Positions 24,784-36,473 of a stretch of DNA of 64,000 nt are shown here, in pieces. Below the pieces are notes generated by a model. That model was not told the origin of the DNA. It saw nothing but the letters and a program-made list of their open reading frames with translations, and searched no databases. This stretch comes from Mercurialis annua. Lineage: Eukaryota; Streptophyta; Magnoliopsida; Malpighiales; Euphorbiaceae. Position numbers and translations under genes: made by a program. Location of the stretch: positions 19,109,501 through 19,173,500 of the forward strand of contig NC_065577.1 in assembly GCF_937616625.2 (NCBI RefSeq), given 5' to 3'. The stretch's first letter is position 1; every line of letters begins with the position of its first letter.

Positions 24784-24890
24784 ACTTCTATAGCCAACCT
24801 CTGGAAATTGTTCACAGTAGTTTTTCTATCTTTTGAAAAAGAATATGGGATTAACGGCCTTTTAGCCATATTTTTAATTTTGGTGCAAAT
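24784..24890 (-). mobile_element. LTR-like remnant, right copy
   Basis: About 100 bases closely match 8808-8915, including AGCCAACCTCTGGAAATTGT and TTTTTAATTTTGGTGCAAA. They lie directly between the truncated gypsy LTR and minus-orientation satellite. The simplest reading is that this is the outer part of the matching LTR of the remnant at 8157-8915, the rest having been lost. Confidence 0.55.
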
Positions 24891-27800
24891 AAGGGGAAAC
24901 GTTTGAATTTGTTCCGTAACATTTATAAACGTTTGGCTTAATTTGCTAAAAATGGGAAACGTTTTTTTTGTTTAGTAATGTTGGTAAACATTTGGATTTA
25001 TTTCGTAAAATTTTAAACATTTAACTTAAATCACTAAAAAGGTTAAACGTTTTGTTTTGTTTCGTAACGTTTGTGAACATTTGGCTTAAATCGTTAAAAA
25101 GGTGAAACATTTGGATTTTTTTCGTAACGTCTGCAAACGTTTGGCTTAAATTGCTAAAAATGTGAAACGCTTCGATTTATTTTGTAACTTTTATCAACGT
25201 TTGGCTTAAATCACTGCAACTATGAAACGTTTGGTTTTGTTCTGTAACATTTATAAACGTTTGACTTAAATCGTTAAAAATTTGAAACCTTTGGATTTGT
25301 TTCGAAACGTTTTAAATGTTCGGTTTTGTTTCGTAGCGTTTGTAAACATTTGGCTTAAATCGCTAAAAAGGGGAAACGTTTGGATTTGTTTCCTAACGAT
25401 TGTAAACGTTCCACTTATATTGTTAAAAAGGCGAAACGTTTGGATTTGTTTCGTAACGGTTGTAAACGTTTGGCTTATATCGCTAAAAAGGGGAAACGTT
25501 TGGATTTTTTCATAATGTTTGTAAACGTTTGGCTTAAATCGCTAAAAAGGTGAAACGTTTGGATTTGTTTCGTAACGTTTGTAAACGTTTGGCTTAAATC
25601 GCTAAAAAGGTGAAACATTTGGATTTGTTTCGTAACATTTATAAACGTTTTGCGTAAATCGCTAAAAAGGTGAAACATTTGGATCTATTTTGTACCATTT
25701 GTAAACGTTTGGCTTAAATCGCTAAAAAGGTGAAACATTTGAATTTGTTTCACAACTTTTGTAAACGTTTGGCTTAAATTGCTAGAATTGTGAAACACTT
25801 GGTTTTGTTTCGTAACGTTTTTAAAGGTTTGGCCTAAATCGCTAAAAATGTGAAAAGTTTGGATTAGTTTTGTAACGTTATAAACGTTTGGTTTAGTTTC
25901 GTAACATTTATAAAGGTTTGGGTTAAGTCGCTAAAAATGTGAATCGTTTAGATTTTTTTCGTAACATTTTAAACGTTTGGTTTTGTTTCGTAACATTTCT
26001 AAACGTTTGGCTTACATCGCTAAATAGGGAAAACGTTTGGATTTGTTTCGTAACGTTTGTAAACATTTGGCATAAATTGCTAAAAATGTGAAACGCTTGG
26101 ATTTGTTTCGTAATGTTTGAAAACATTTGGCTTAAATTACTAAAAGAGGGAAACGCTTGGATTTGTTTCGTAACGTTTGTAAACGTTTGGCTTAAATTGC
26201 TAAAAAGGTGAAACCCTTGGATTTGTTTCGTAACGTTTGTAAATGTTTGGCTTAAATTGCTAAAAAGGTGAAACATTTGGATATGTTGTAGAAGCATTGT
26301 AAACGTTTGGCTTAAATCGCTAAAAAGGGGAAACGTTTGGATTTGTTTCGCAATGTTTGTAATCGTTTGGTTTAAATCGCTAAAAAGACGATACGTTTGG
26401 ATTTGTTTCGTAACGTTTGTAATCGTTTGGTTTAAATCGCTAAAAAGGCGATACGTTTGGATTTGTTTCGTAACGTTTGTAAACGTTTGTCTTCAATCGC
26501 TAAAAATGTGAAACGTTTGAATATTTTTCGTAACGTTTGTAAACATTTGGCATAAATCGCTAAAAAGGTGGACTGTTTGGATTTGTTTCATAATGTTTTA
26601 AATATTTGGCTTAAATCACTAAAATGGGGAAACGTTGGGATTTGTTTCTTTACATTTGTAAATGTTTGACTTAAATTGCTAAAAAGGTGAAATGTTTGGT
26701 TTTATTTCGTAACGTTTGTGAACGTTCGGCTTAGATCGCTAAAAAGGTGAAACGTGTGGATTTGTTTTGTAACGTTTGTCAACGTTTGGATTTGTTTTGT
26801 AACGTTTGTAAACGTTTGGCTTAAATAACTAATAAGGTGAAACGCCTGGATTTGTTTCGTAACATTTGTAAACGTTGGGCTTAAATTACTAAAAAGGTAA
26901 AACTCTTGAATTTGTTTCGGAACATTTGTAAAGGTTTGGCTTAAATTGCTAAATAGGTGAAACGCTTGGATTTGTTTCGTAACATTTGTAGACGCTTGAA
27001 TTAAACTGCTAAAAAGGTGAAACGCTTGGTTTTGTTTCGTAACGTTTGTAAAGGTTTGGCTTATATCGCTAAACGTTTGGATTTGTTTCCTAACATTTTA
27101 GACGTTTGGTTTTGTTCCGTAGAGTTTGGTTTTGTTTCGTAGAGTTTTACACGTTTGGTTTAAATTTCTAAAAAGGTGAAATGTTTTGCTTTGTTTCGTA
27201 ACGTTTTAAACGTTTGGTTTTGTTTCGTAGAGTTTGTGAACGTTTGGCTTAAATCGCAAAGAAGACGAAGCGTTTGGATTTGTTTCGTAACGCTTGTAAA
27301 TGTTTGGCTTAAATCGCTAAAAAGGCGAAACGTTTGGATTTGTATCGTAACGTTTTAAATCGCTAAAAATGCGAAACATTTGCATTTGTTTCGTACCATT
27401 TGTAAACGTTTGGATTAAATCGCTAAACGTTTGGATTTGTTTCGTAGCATTTCTAAACGTTTGGCTTATATCGCTAAAAAGGCGAAACGTTTAGATTTGT
27501 TTCGTATCCTTTTTAAATGTTTGGCTTAAATCGCTAAAAAGGTGAAACACTTTGATTTGTTTCCTAACCTTTGTAAACGTTTGGCTTAAATCACGAAAAA
27601 GTAGAAACGCGAGGATTTGTTTCGTAGCGTTTGTAAACGTTTAGCTTAAATTGCTAAAAAGGTGAAACTCTTGGATTTGTTTCGTAGCGTTTGTAAACGT
27701 TTGGCTTAAATTTCTAAAAAAGTGAAACATTTGGAATTGTTTTGTAGCGTTTATAAACGTTTAGCTGAAATCGCTAAAAAGGTGAAATGTTTGGATTTGT

Positions 27801-29765
27801 TTCGTACTGTTTGTAAACGTTTGGCTTAAATCGCTAAAAAGGTGACACATTTTGATTTGTTTCGTAACGTTTGTAAACGTTTGGCTTAAAATGTTAAAAA
27901 GGAGAAACGCTTGGATTTGTTTCGTAGCGTTTGTAAGCGTTTGGCTTAAATTGCTAAAAGGTGAAATGTTTGGATTTTTTTCGTAGCGTTTATAAACATT
28001 TGGCTTAAATCGCTAAAAAGGTGAAACACTTGGATTTGTATCGTACCGTTTGTAAACGTTTCGCTTAAATCGCTAAAAAGGAGAAATGTTTGGATTTATT
28101 TCGTACCGTTTATAAACGTTTGGCATAAATTGCTAAAAAGGTGAAACGCTTGGATTTGTTTCATAACGTTTGGAAATGTTTGGCCTAAATTGCTAAATAG
28201 GGGAAACACTTGGATTTTTTTCGTTACGTTTGCAAACGTTTGGCTTAAATTTCTAAAAAGGTGAAACGCTTGGATTTGTTTCGTAATGTTTGTATACGTT
28301 TGGCCTAAATTGCTAAAAATGTGACACGTTTGGATTTTTTCGTAACGTTTGTAAACGTTTGGCTTCAATCGCTAAAAAAGGGGAAACGTTTGGCTTCAAT
28401 CGCTAATAAGGGGAAACGTTTGGATTTGTTTCCTAATGTTCGTAAATGCTTGGCTTAAATCGCTAAAAAGGTGAAATCGTTGGATTTGTTTCGTAATGTT
28501 TTAAACGTTTGGCTGAAATCGCTAAAATGGGGAAACATTTGAATTTGTTTTGTAACATTTGTAAACGTTTGGCTAATATCGCTAGAAAGGCGAAACATTT
28601 GGTTTTGTTTCGTAATGTTTGTAAATGTTTCCCTTAAATCGCTAAAAAGGTAAAACGTGTGGATTTATTTGGTAACGTTTATAAACGTTTGGCTTAAATT
28701 GCTAAAAAGGTGAAACGCTTGGATTTGTTTCGTAACGTTTGTATACGTTTGGCTTAAATTGCTAAAAAGGTGAAACGCTAAGATTTGTTTCGTAACGTTT
28801 GTAAACGTTTGGCTTAAATTGCTAAAAAGGTGAAACACTTGGTTTTGTTTGTAACGTTTGTAAACGTTTGGCGTAAATTTCTAAAAATGCGAAACGTTTG
28901 AATTTGTTTCGAAACGTTTGTAAACGGTTGTCTTCAATCGCTAAAAAGGTAAAACGTTTAGATTTGTTTCGTAACGTTTGTAAATGCTTGGCTTAAATCG
29001 CAAAGAAGGTGAAACGTTTGGATTTGTTTCGTAACGTTATAAACGTTTGGATGTAATCGCTAAAATGGGGAAACATTAGAATTTGTTTTCGTAACGTTTG
29101 TAAACGTTTGGCTAACATCGCTAAAAAGGAGAAGGGTTTGGTTTTGTTTCGTAACGTTTGTAAACGTTCCATTTAAATCGCTAAAAAGGTGAAACGTTTG
29201 GATTTGTTTCGTAACGTTTGTAAACGTTTGGCCTAAATTGCTAAAACGGTGACACGCTTGGATTTGTTTCGTAACATTTGTAAATGTTTTTCTTAAATTG
29301 CTAAAAAGGTGAAATGCTTGGATTTGTTTTGTAACGTTTGTAAACGTTTTGGTTAAATTGCTAAAAAGGTGAAACACTTAGATTTGTTTCGCAATGTTTG
29401 TAAACGTTTGGCAGAATTTGCTAAAAAGGTGAAACATTTGGATTTGTTTCGTATCCTTTGTAAACGTGTGGCTTAAATCTCTAAAAAGGGAAAACGTTTG
29501 GATTTGTTTCGTAAAATTTGAAAACGTTTGGCTTAAATTGCTAAAAAGGTGAAACGCTTGGAATTGTTTCGTAACGTTTGTAAACGTTTGGCTTAAATTA
29601 CAAAAAAGGTTAAACACTTGGATTTGTTTCCTAACGTTTGTTAATGTTTGGCTTACATTGCTAAGAAGATGAAACGTTTGGATTTGTTTTGTAGCGTTTG
29701 TAAACGTTTGGCTTAAATCGCTAAAAAGGTGAAATGTTTGGCTTAAATCGCTAAAAAGGTAAAAC
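24891..29765 (-). repeat. 60-bp satellite array, minus orientation (block B)
   Basis: The same monomer family runs here in reverse (GGTGAAACGTTTGGATTTG, then TTTCGTAACGTTTGTAAACG, then TTTGGCTTAAATCGCTAAAAA). From about 25165 on, monomer order and private variants match the block at 58925-63821, apart from an extra ~430 bp there (between 26297 and 28368 here) and about 125 bp extra here. Shortened monomers joining AAACGTTT directly to GGTTTTG recur. Confidence 0.96.
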
Positions 29766-32700
29766 GTTTAGCGATTGAAGCAGAACGTTACAAACGTTAC
29801 GAAACAAATCCAAACATTTCACCTTTTTACCGATTTAAGCCAAAAGTTAACAAACGTTACGAAACAAATCCAAATGTTTCCCATTTTTAGTGATTTAAGC
29901 CAAACGTTAACAAATATTAAGAAACAAAACCAAACGTTTCAAATTTTTAGCGATTGGAGCCAAACCTTTACAAACGTTGCAAACCGAAGCCAAACGTTTC
30001 ACCTTTTTAGCAATTTACGCCAAACGTTTACAAACGTTACGAAACAAATCCAAGCGTTTCACCTTTTTAGCAATTTAAGCCAAACGTTTTCAAATGTTCT
30101 GAAACAAATCCAAGTGTTTCACCTTTTTAGTAATTTAAGCTAAACATTTAAAAACGTTACAAAACAAATCCAAGCATTTCACCTTTTTATCAATTTAAGC
30201 CAAACGTTTACAAACGTTATGAAACAAAACAAAACATTTCATCTTTTTAGGAATTTAAGCCAAACGTTTACAAACGTTACGAAATAAATTCAAACATTTC
30301 ACCTTTTTAGCAATTCATTCCAAATGTTTACAAACGTTATGAAACAAATCCAAACATTTCACCTTTTTAGCAATGTATGCCAAACGTTAACAAACATTAC
30401 GGAACAAAAACCAAGCATTTCCCCTTTTTAGCAATTTAAGCCAAACATTTACAAATGTAACGAAACAAAATCAAGCGTTTAACCTTTTTAGCAATATAAG
30501 CCAAATATTTACAAACGTTACGAAACGAATCAAAGCGTTTCAACTTTTTCGCAATTTAAGCCAAACGTTTACAAACGTTATGAAACAAATCCAAACATTT
30601 CACCTTTTTAGCAATTTCAACCAAATGTTTACAAACAGTACAAAACAAATTCAAACGTTTCACCTTTTTAGTGATTTAAGCCAAACGTTTACAAACGCTA
30701 CGAAACAAATCCAAATGTTTTACCTTTTTAGCAATATAAGCCGAACATTTACAAACGTTATGAAACAAATTCAAGCGTTTCACCTTATTAGCAATTTAAG
30801 CCAAATGTTTACAAACGCTAAGAAACAAATCCAAGCGTTTCACCTTTTTAGCAATTTAAGTCAAACGTTTACAAAAGTTACCAAAAAAATCCAAACGTTT
30901 CACATTTTTAGCGGTTTAAGCCAAGCGTTTACAAAGGATATGAAACAAATCCAAATGTTTCACCTTTTTAGCAATTTAAGCCAAACGTTTACAAACATTA
31001 CGAAACAAATCCAAGCGTTTAACCTTTTAAGAAATTAAAGTGAAATGTTTAGAAACGTTACGAAACAAATCCGAGCGTTTCACCTTTTTAGCAATGTATG
31101 CCAAACGTTTACACACGTTACAAAACAAATCCAAGTGTTTCACCTTTTTATCAATTTAAGCCAAACCTTTACAAACATTACGAAACAAATCCAAGCGTTT
31201 CACCTTTTTAGCAATTTAAGCCAAACATTTACAAACGTTACGAAAAAATCCAAACGTTTCACCTTTTTTGGGGTTTATGCCAATTACGAAGGATATGAAA
31301 CGAATCCAAATGTTTTACCTTTATAGCAATTTAAGCCAAACGTTTACTAACTTGACGAAAAAAATCTAAGAGTTTAACGTTTTTAGCAATTTAAGCGAAA
31401 TGTTTACAAAAGTTACGAAACAAATCCAAGCGTTTCACCTTTTTAGCAATTTAAGCCAAACGTTTACAGACGTTACGAAAAAATCCAAGCGTTTCACCTT
31501 GCTAGCAATTTAAGCCAAACATTTACAAACGTTATAAAATAAATCCAAACATTTCACCTTTTTAGCGATTTAAGAGGAACGTTTACAAATGTTACGAAAC
31601 AAAACCAAACATTTCACCTTTTTAGCGATTTTATCCAAACGTTTTCCCATTTTAGCGATTTCAACCAAACGTTTAGTACGATACACCTTTTTAGCGATTG
31701 ATGCAAAACGTTTACAAACGTTACGAAACAAATCCAAACGTTTTGCATTTTTAGCAATTTAAGCCAAACGTTTACAAAGGTTACGAAACAAATTCAAGCG
31801 TTTAACCTTTTTATCAATTTAAGCCAAACATTTACAAACGTAACAAAACAAAACCAAGCGTTTCACCTTTTTAGCAATTTAATCCAAACGTGTACAAACG
31901 CTACGAAACAAATCCAAGCGTTTCACCTTGTAGCAATTTAAGCCAAACATTTACAAACGGTACGAAACAATTCCAAACATTTCACCTTTTTAACGATTTA
32001 AGCCTAATGTTTATAAAGCTACGAAAAAATCCAAACGTTTTACCTTTTTAGCAATATAAGCCAAACGTTTACAAACATTACGAAACAAACACAAGCGTTT
32101 CTCCTTTTTAGCAAATTAAGGCAAATGTTTACAAAGATTATGAAACAAATCCAAATGTTTCACCTTTTGAGTAATTTAAGTCAAACGTTTACAAACGATA
32201 CGAAACAAATTCAAACGTTTCACCTTTTTAGCGATTTAAGCCAAACGTTTGCAAACGTTACGAAACAAATCCAAACGTTTCACCTATTTAGCGATTTAAG
32301 CCAACGTTTACAAACGTTATGAAACAAATCGAAATGTTTTGCCTTTTTAGCGATTAAATCCAAACGTTGACAAACGTTACGAAACAAATCCAAACGTTTC
32401 CCCTTTTTATCTATTTAAGCCAAACGTTTACAAAGGTTACGAAACAAAACCAAACATTTAAAACTTTACGAAACAAATCCAAACGTTTCACATATTTAGC
32501 GATTTAAGCCAAAGCTTTACAAACGTTACGATACAAAACCAAGCGTTTCACCTTTTTAGCAATTTAAGCCAAACGTTTACAAACGTTTCTGAAACAAATC
32601 CATGCTTTTCATTTTTTTAGCAATTTATGCCAAACTTTTTACAAACGTTATGAAACAAATCCAAGCATTTCACCTTTTTAGTAATTTAAGCCAAAAGTTT

Positions 32701-34018
32701 ACAAACGTTAAGAAACAAATCCAACTGTTTCACTTTTTTAGCAATTTAAGCCAAACGTTTACATACGTTACGAAACAAATCCAACCGATTCACCTTTTTA
32801 ATTAGTGATTTAAGCTGAACGTTTACACACATTATGAAACAAAACCAAACATTTCCCCTTTTTAGCAATTTAAGCCAAACTTTTACAAACATTGCGAAAC
32901 AAATCCAAACGTTTTCCTATTTTAGTGATTTAAGCCAAACGTTTAAAACGTTACCAAACAAATCCAAACATTTCACCTTTTCAGCGATTTAAGCCAAACG
33001 TTTACAAACGTTACGAAACAAATCCAAATGTGTCACCATTTTTTGCGATTTAAGCCAAACGTTTACAAAGGTTACGAAACGAATCCAAAGGTTTCTCCTA
33101 TTTAGCAATTCAAGCAAAACATTTACCAACGTTACGAAACAAATCCAAGCGTTCACCTTTTTAGCAATATAATCCAAACGTTTACAAACGTTACGAAACA
33201 AATCCAAATGTTTTACCTTTTTTGCAATTTATGACAAACGCTTACAAACGTTACGAAACAAATCCAAACGTTTCCTCTCTTTAGCAATTTAAGCCAAACG
33301 TTTACAAACGTTATGAAACAAAACTAAATGTTTAAAACGTTACGAAACAAATCCAAACGTTTCACATTTTTTAGAAATTTAAGCCAAACCTTTACAAACG
33401 TTTCGAAACAAAACCAGACATTTAAAATGTTATGAAACAAATCCAAACGTTTCACCTTTTTAGCAATTCATTCCAAACGTTTACAAACAGTACGAAACAA
33501 ATCCAAACATTTCACCTTTGTAGCGATTAAAGCCAAATGTTTACAAACACTACGAAACAAATCCAAACGTTTTATCTTTTTAGCAATGTAAGCCAAACGT
33601 TTTATCTTTTTAGCAATGTAAGCCAAACGTTTACAAACGTTACAAAACAAAGCAAAGCTCTTTACCTTTTTAGTAATTTAAGTTAAACGTTTACAAATGT
33701 TACGAAACAAATCCAAGCGTTTCAACTTTTAAGCAATTTAAGCCAAACGTCTACAAACATTACGAAAAAAATCCAAATGTTTCTCCTTTCTAGCGTTTTA
33801 AGCTAAACATTTACAAAGGATATGAAACAAATCCAAATGTTTCACCTTTTTAGCAATTTAAGCCAAACGTTTACAAATGTTACGAAACAAATACAAGCGT
33901 TTAACCTTTTTAGAAATTTAAGCGAAACGTTTACAAACGTTACGAAATAAATCCAAGCGTTTCACCTTTTTAGCAATGTAAGCAAAACGTTTACAAACAT
34001 TACGAAACAAATCCAAGC
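29766..34018 (+). repeat. 60-bp satellite array, plus orientation (block C)
   Basis: Orientation switches at 29762-29769, where a minus monomer and a plus monomer share a single AAACGTTT. The array then runs in plus orientation to the LTR element at 34019. Many monomers here have AATTTAAGCC and CCAAGCG where block A more often has GATTTAAGCC and CCAAACG, so local variants dominate. Confidence 0.96.
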
Positions 34019-36451
34019 TGTAGACACTTATTTTTCGAACAGGTATAAAGTGATAAGGAACTGAAGCGTCCAATGATTATTTCCAGAGATATCTGTCCGG
34101 GTGACGAGCTTTTGATTTGCTTGCTGAAATCCAAGCTGGCGTAATCTGTGCACAGCTGTAAACTTGGAGGATTAAAACGTAATTTGGCGTGAATAGCCCA
34201 TAAAAATATCAAGAGATTGTAATATAAGTCTAGAAATTGGACTAATTGCCATATCTTAGAAGTTTATGGGCCAATTTGAAAGTTTGACGGACTGAAATTG
34301 ACCTTGACCAAACCCATAGGACCTTAGTAGCCTTTTTAGCACTTTTAGGCACCAAAATAGACTTTTAACACCTTTTTACTTAGCTGGCAAGTCAAAATAC
34401 GAATTTAATTAATAAAATATAGTTTCATGCTAATCTTGACACCTAATGACTTATCACTTAACCGTTTAAACCCTAGAAGACTCTAACTAAACCCTAGGTC
34501 ACTCCTAATCCCTATAAATACAGCCTTAAGCCAGCTAGGCTAAGGGTGGAACACAAACCTTAGAAATCAGACACGGTGGCACACAAACCCTAGCAATCAG
34601 ACACGGTGGCACACAAACCCTAAAATCAACCAGTAGAATTTAGCCACCTCACACACACACACACTAGATCCAGTCCTGAAAACACAAAACACGTGTTGAT
34701 TCTCCAAGAACGCAAGCCCTACTCAGATTCGAAGCTAGATTCCGCAGCCACTTCGCCAAAAAACAAGCCAAGGACTTAGAACGGTATTTCTGAGGACCCT
34801 CAATATTGTTCTTTTGAGTTTGCCATATTTTGCATGTATAATAGTTATAATTGCTGTATATGTGAACTTTAGGATGCATGTTTAGCTTAGAATTTCTTAT
34901 TTGCCATTAAATAGCCTTAATCAATCAATTTGATGATTTCAATAAAGACTATAAAATTCGATGAAAAAGCATGTTAATCACTGCAATTAGTTGTTTTTAA
35001 TGTTCAATACCAGAAAACAATCAATTTAGAACTCTTAGAATGCATGTTTCTAAGAGATTTTAGCTAGTTTTGCCATGAAAACCTTAAAATCGTACTTGCT
35101 GCGCAGAATATATTGTTGCATAGATTAGCTTTAAACACTTTGATTATGTGTTTTTTGGATTCCTTGTTCGAGTTTATGCTGTTTTGACTACTTTTGCATG
35201 AAAAACGGAGCTAAAACGAGTGAGAACGAAGCAAAACAAAAACGACCCAAAAACTGCCGACGAACCGCCGGCGCCGCCGCTGCCATGTCACACTACCGGC
35301 TCCGGCACTATGAACCGGCGTCGTGTTCTTCCTCCCTCAGCTCCCCAGACTTGCTCCCAGATCCTTCTAAACGCGATCCAAACTTCAAAACGTGTTTCGG
35401 GCCAATCCGGACTCCACATCAGGCCCAGTTTTAACCCAGACGTAGATAATTGAGTGTAGAATCATATTCTGTAGCCAGACCCGATGTAAAACGGACCCAG
35501 AAGTCCAAATATGTAACATAGTGTATAAACCATGCCCACGAGCCCGAGGCCTAGCAAACTAGCAACTTCTAGAGCCAATTCCGGGCTAACCCGAACTCGG
35601 AATCGACTCCGGATCAAACCAGTAGAACCAGATCGACGAGACGCACAACTCTTGTAATCTGACTGAAAGCCCATTATGATCAGAACGATGGTCAAAACCC
35701 GCGCGAGTGCCAGGCACTTAAAGTCAACGAGGTTTAAAAGCATCTATAACCTTGTATGTATGTATATCCAACTGCCCATGAGCATGCTGGCCCTGTTTAC
35801 TGCTTTCCAAAAGCGTCCAAATCCAATAATAACCGGTTAAAGTACTAATCACTCAAAATTGGACCATTAATGCAAATCCAGCCCATCACTTAGACATCGT
35901 AGGACTATATGAAAATGTTGTAACGGTTGTATAAGTTTTTCAAGACTCACCTAACAAAATCAATCGGTCACACTTCTACATCCGGTTTTAGGCTTTGTGC
36001 ATGTAATCAATCCAGACCAGCCAGACGTATGCTATCTGCTAGAAACTTAAAAGGTTAGATGTATGCTTAGGAGTACCTGCTACTTGCCTCAAATGTCAGT
36101 CCAGATCGAGTCATATGCGCGTCAAATGTGTTTACTGCTTTCATCACTGTTTATTTACAGCTTTCATATCCTGTGAACTACATATATTGTTGAGATGAGA
36201 TATAAAACGAATATGTCCAGAAAATAAATCCGGTAACAGATAAGCCAAGCACATGAGACTCGGGGAGGTCCACAAACCCTTGTCTTTGGTGCGAGGCATG
36301 ATAGTCTTACCGGAGGCGAGTAAGGCTATCCAATTGGTTAAAAGGCATTTCCTAGTTTAACTAGGTGGCGACTCAGTTTTTTAAACCATTTCCAGATCGC
36401 GAAGTCAGCCATAAGCCTTGGGCGAGAGGCCCCCGAACACCGCTCCGCTCA
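34019..36451 (+). repeat. 5' LTR of the Tat/Ogre-like element
   Basis: The LTR starts TGTAGACACTTATTTTT and ends CGCTCCGCTCA, three bases before the primer-binding site, a length of about 2433 bp. Its first 302 bases match 44780-45081 at roughly 90 percent by eye. It contains a TATA box (34513-34520), a 30-bp tandem duplication (34551-34622, ATCAGACACGGTGGCACAC) and a CA run (34651-34664). I see no protein-coding gene in it. Confidence 0.88.
34513..34520 (+). promoter_or_regulatory. TATA box of the Tat/Ogre-like LTR
   Basis: TATAAATA occurs in CCCTATAAATACAGCC, about 495 bases into the LTR. Transcription would start near 34545, making U3 about 0.5 kb and R-U5 about 1.9 kb. Confidence 0.65.
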
Positions 36452-36454
36452 TAG

Positions 36455-36473
36455 TGGCGACTCTACTGGCGAC
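36455..36473 (+). promoter_or_regulatory. Primer-binding site, tRNA-Arg type
   Basis: TGGCGACTCTACTGGCGAC begins three bases after the LTR end. From memory of the family, Ogre/Tat elements use a tRNA-Arg complement starting TGGCGACTC; the match is good over the first 15 bases. Confidence 0.75.
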
